DNA from: Vagococcus allomyrinae | GTDB lineage: Bacteria > Bacillota > Bacilli > Lactobacillales > Vagococcaceae | Reading direction: 5' to 3' | Assembly: GCF_017829975.1 (NCBI RefSeq) | Contig: NZ_JAEEGA010000001.1 | Span: 1-64,000 of the forward strand | DNA length: 64,000 nt | In this document: positions 62,389 to 64,000 of the stretch, piece after piece | How positions within the stretch are numbered: position 1 is the first letter of the stretch | How the letters are laid out: the number at the start of each line of letters is the position of its first letter | Notes under the pieces: generated by a model | Database searches by the model: none | What the model was told of the DNA's origin: nothing | What the model saw: the letters and a program-made list of their open reading frames with translations, nothing else | Position numbers and translations under genes: made by a program

Positions 62389-62488
62389 TTTTAGTTAACT
62401 ACTTGTTAGGAACGAAATAGGGATTGGAAGAAATATCTTAGAGATAAACAGTGGGCAATGGGGGATTGCTTACTGTTTATTTTTGTTT

Positions 62489-63325
62489 GTTAAAATTGAA
62501 AGTCAGTCTGAGTATTCATAGGTTAAGGCGATGCTCATTTTTGATGAGTTGTCAGAAAGTTTGGAGCTCATTACGAACAGTGTTCAACTGGATGGCAAAA
62601 CAATTCTTAATGAAGTGGCAGATGGTAACGTCCAAGTGACAATCGCTAATATCAAAGGTGTTGGTGAGAAAAAAGTTAGCTTTAGAGCGAAAGTAACAAA
62701 AGAAACGAACGGTACGATCAAAAACATGGTAGTTGTAACCGATCCAGAAGAGCCAATAAATCCAGAAGAGCCAATAAATCCAGAGGAACCGGAAGTGCCG
62801 ATTGATGTGATTGGTGTGCCTGGCGAATTGGAAGCAACCAAAGAAGTATCACAAGAACAAGTAAAACCAAGCGAAACAGTGACCTATACGATCACCGCGA
62901 AAAATATTAAAGAGAACGCCCTATTAGCTCAATTTAAAGTCCTTGATGAGATACCGGAAGGCTTAGAATTAGTGGCGTGAAGCGTTCGGCTTGATGGTAA
63001 ACCTGTACTAAACGAAGTGGAAGACGGCAATGTCCAAGTGATGATCGCTAATATTAGAGGTATTGGCGAGATGAAAGTTAGCTTCAAAGCGAAGGTGACG
63101 AAAGAAACTAATGGCACGTTAAAAAATGTGGCGATTGTGTCTGATTCAGCACACCCAGAGGATCCGATAAAACCGCAAAATGAAATTAAAGTCATTCAAG
63201 ATAAAGATAAGTTCCCTATTCCTAGCTTAGGGAGCGATCAAAATGAGTTAACGGTTGTCATCGGCGTGTTATTAACGGGTGTTGTTTATTTCTATCATAA
63301 ACGTCGGCTAAAGAGGGGCAAGTAG
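62489..63325 (+). pseudogene. Decayed repeat-containing surface adhesin
   Basis: One reading frame carries two isopeptide/DUF11-like repeats: LITNSVQLDGKTILNEV to NMVVVTDPEEPINPEEP, then ETVTYTITAKNIKENALL and SVRLDGKPVLNEVEDG to LKNVAIVSDSAHPEDP. It ends in a degenerate wall-sorting region (FPIPSLG, a hydrophobic segment, and tail KRRLKRGK). The frame is broken by TAG at 62519 and TGA at 62978, each inside a conserved repeat. There is no signal peptide or ribosome site. It is therefore a remnant of a larger LPXTG-type protein; the pieces 62531-62980 and 63017-63325 are unlikely to be functional. Confidence 0.8.
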
Positions 63326-63365
63326 TAGTAATGTCGTTGTGGAAAGATAGTTAATCGCGTCATCA

Positions 63366-63400
63366 GCGATTCAGTATATCAAAACTGAATCGCTTTTTTA
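63366..63400 (+). terminator. Terminator after the decayed adhesin
   Basis: GCGATTCAG pairs with CTGAATCGC and is followed by six T. The stretch from here to 63720 is very AT-rich and holds no gene I can see. Confidence 0.9.
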
Positions 63401-63719
63401 TTTGTTTATCATGATCAAACAGTTAAAAATACTATTACTAGCAAGCGAAAAATGCCAGATTAACCTATTAAGTTTGAGGTTCATCATCTAAAAATAAGCG
63501 TTAGTTCAAGTGATAGTATTGTTGAATAAATAACGACCTTAATTTAAATATATGTTTATTTTTAGTTTTTATTGAAAAACCATAAGATAACAATAGTTAG
63601 AAGCTCCATGTTAATTGAAAAGTTGATAAACCCTTTTAAATACAACGTTCATTTAAAGTTCGATAAAGTGTAAAAAGCTGATTAATACGAGCATTTTAAT
63701 TCTTTTGCAAAAAACGATA

Positions 63720-63728
63720 TGATATAAT
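63720..63728 (+). promoter_or_regulatory. Extended -10 promoter of the last gene
   Basis: TGATATAAT gives TG plus a consensus TATAAT about 115 bases before the start codon at 63844; the -35 is unclear. Confidence 0.5.
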
Positions 63729-63843
63729 TTTGTTAATCGATGGATAGTATCAGTTTTTCATTATTTATCCGCGGTCATTATGTTTGGAAGCGGATTTATT
63801 GTTGTTTAATCTGCTTAAAAATAACAGAAATGGGGTTTGTGAC

Positions 63844-64000
63844 ATGAAAAAGAAATGGACAGTTTTTTCACTAGTAATTTTGTTAATTCAATATTTTTCA
63901 CCGCTAGTTGCGTTGGCAGATACGATTAACTCAGTTGCTAGTAATTCACTAACTGTAACTGAAGTGGTTGTTTCTAACATGGAGGATTTAGATCCAAACG
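63844..64000 (+). CDS. Secreted or surface protein, N-terminal part only
   Basis: The gene runs off the window. The 52 visible codons start MKKKWTVFSLVILLIQYFS and form a signal peptide with a likely cleavage after VALAD. The mature start is Ser/Val/Asn-rich and the visible end is rich in acidic residues. The type and position fit another large surface protein of the same cluster, but the domain content is outside the window. The ribosome site (GGGGTTTGTG) is modest. Confidence 0.75.
   Translation, partial: MKKKWTVFSLVILLIQYFSPLVALADTINSVASNSLTVTEVVVSNMEDLDPN

Noticed and set aside
62531-62980. Treating the two halves of the decayed adhesin as separate genes
   Set aside because: They lie in the same frame, are joined by one in-frame TGA inside a repeat, and neither has a signal peptide or a ribosome site.

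Overview
The window looks like chromosome of a low-GC Gram-positive lactic acid bacterium, most likely Enterococcaceae (Enterococcus or Vagococcus type). The support is the gene order rnc-smc-Cof-type HAD-ftsY, a fused glutathione synthetase (gshF), MprF, a T-box leader, cre-like sites, strong AGGAGG ribosome sites, and a large WxL/LPXTG surface-protein cluster with Mga-like regulators. I see no rRNA, tRNA, CRISPR array, phage genes or intact insertion sequence. No database search was run; assignments rest on reading the sequence and on knowledge of the families.

Layout. 0.1-8 kb: a ROK sugar kinase, then the housekeeping operon rnc, smc, HAD phosphatase and ftsY. 8-18.3 kb: an L-fucose catabolic operon (DeoR regulator facing fucA, fucK, fucU, a ribose-type ABC transporter, fucI, fucO). 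18.3-18.8 kb: a small non-coding/toxin-like locus. 18.8-27.9 kb: a complete Lsr-type autoinducer-2 uptake and processing island, with a cupin gene-lsrK-lsrR on the minus strand and lsrA-C-D-B-F on the plus strand. Its leaders hold unusual duplicated hairpin elements. 28-39.8 kb: gshF, an alpha/beta hydrolase, mprF, a DUF2809 protein, a telA/xpaC pair, and a nudix-membrane peptide-mtnN-pncA run followed by a cysteine-peptidase-like gene. 39.8-41.4 kb: a 1.6 kb gap without a convincing gene, carrying a MITE-like repeat, a strong promoter, two terminators and a pair of related sRNA-like repeats. 41.4-45.1 kb: two PTS EIIC permeases around an RpiR regulator. 45.1-46.6 kb: a T-box and DAHP synthase. 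46.6-52.1 kb: three Mga-like regulators, two of them close paralogues. 52.4-64 kb: a WxL surface-protein cluster comprising a resolvase-like protein without its catalytic residues, a small LPXTG protein, six small WxL proteins, a DUF916-type WxL-interacting protein, a large WxL protein with MucBP-like repeats, a decayed adhesin gene, and the start of another secreted protein.

How the parts fit. The fucose operon should take up L-fucose by ABC transport and carry it through mutarotation, isomerisation, phosphorylation and aldol cleavage to DHAP and lactaldehyde; FucO reduces the lactaldehyde. It appears to be under DeoR and CcpA-type control. The Lsr island should import AI-2, phosphorylate it (LsrK), relieve LsrR repression and degrade the signal (LsrF), with a cupin where other bacteria have LsrG. 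mtnN, 10 kb away, acts in the pathway that feeds LuxS; luxS itself is not here. The WxL cluster should build a peptidoglycan-attached surface layer or complex, probably controlled by the nearby Mga-like proteins and possibly by the dead-resolvase DNA-binding protein.
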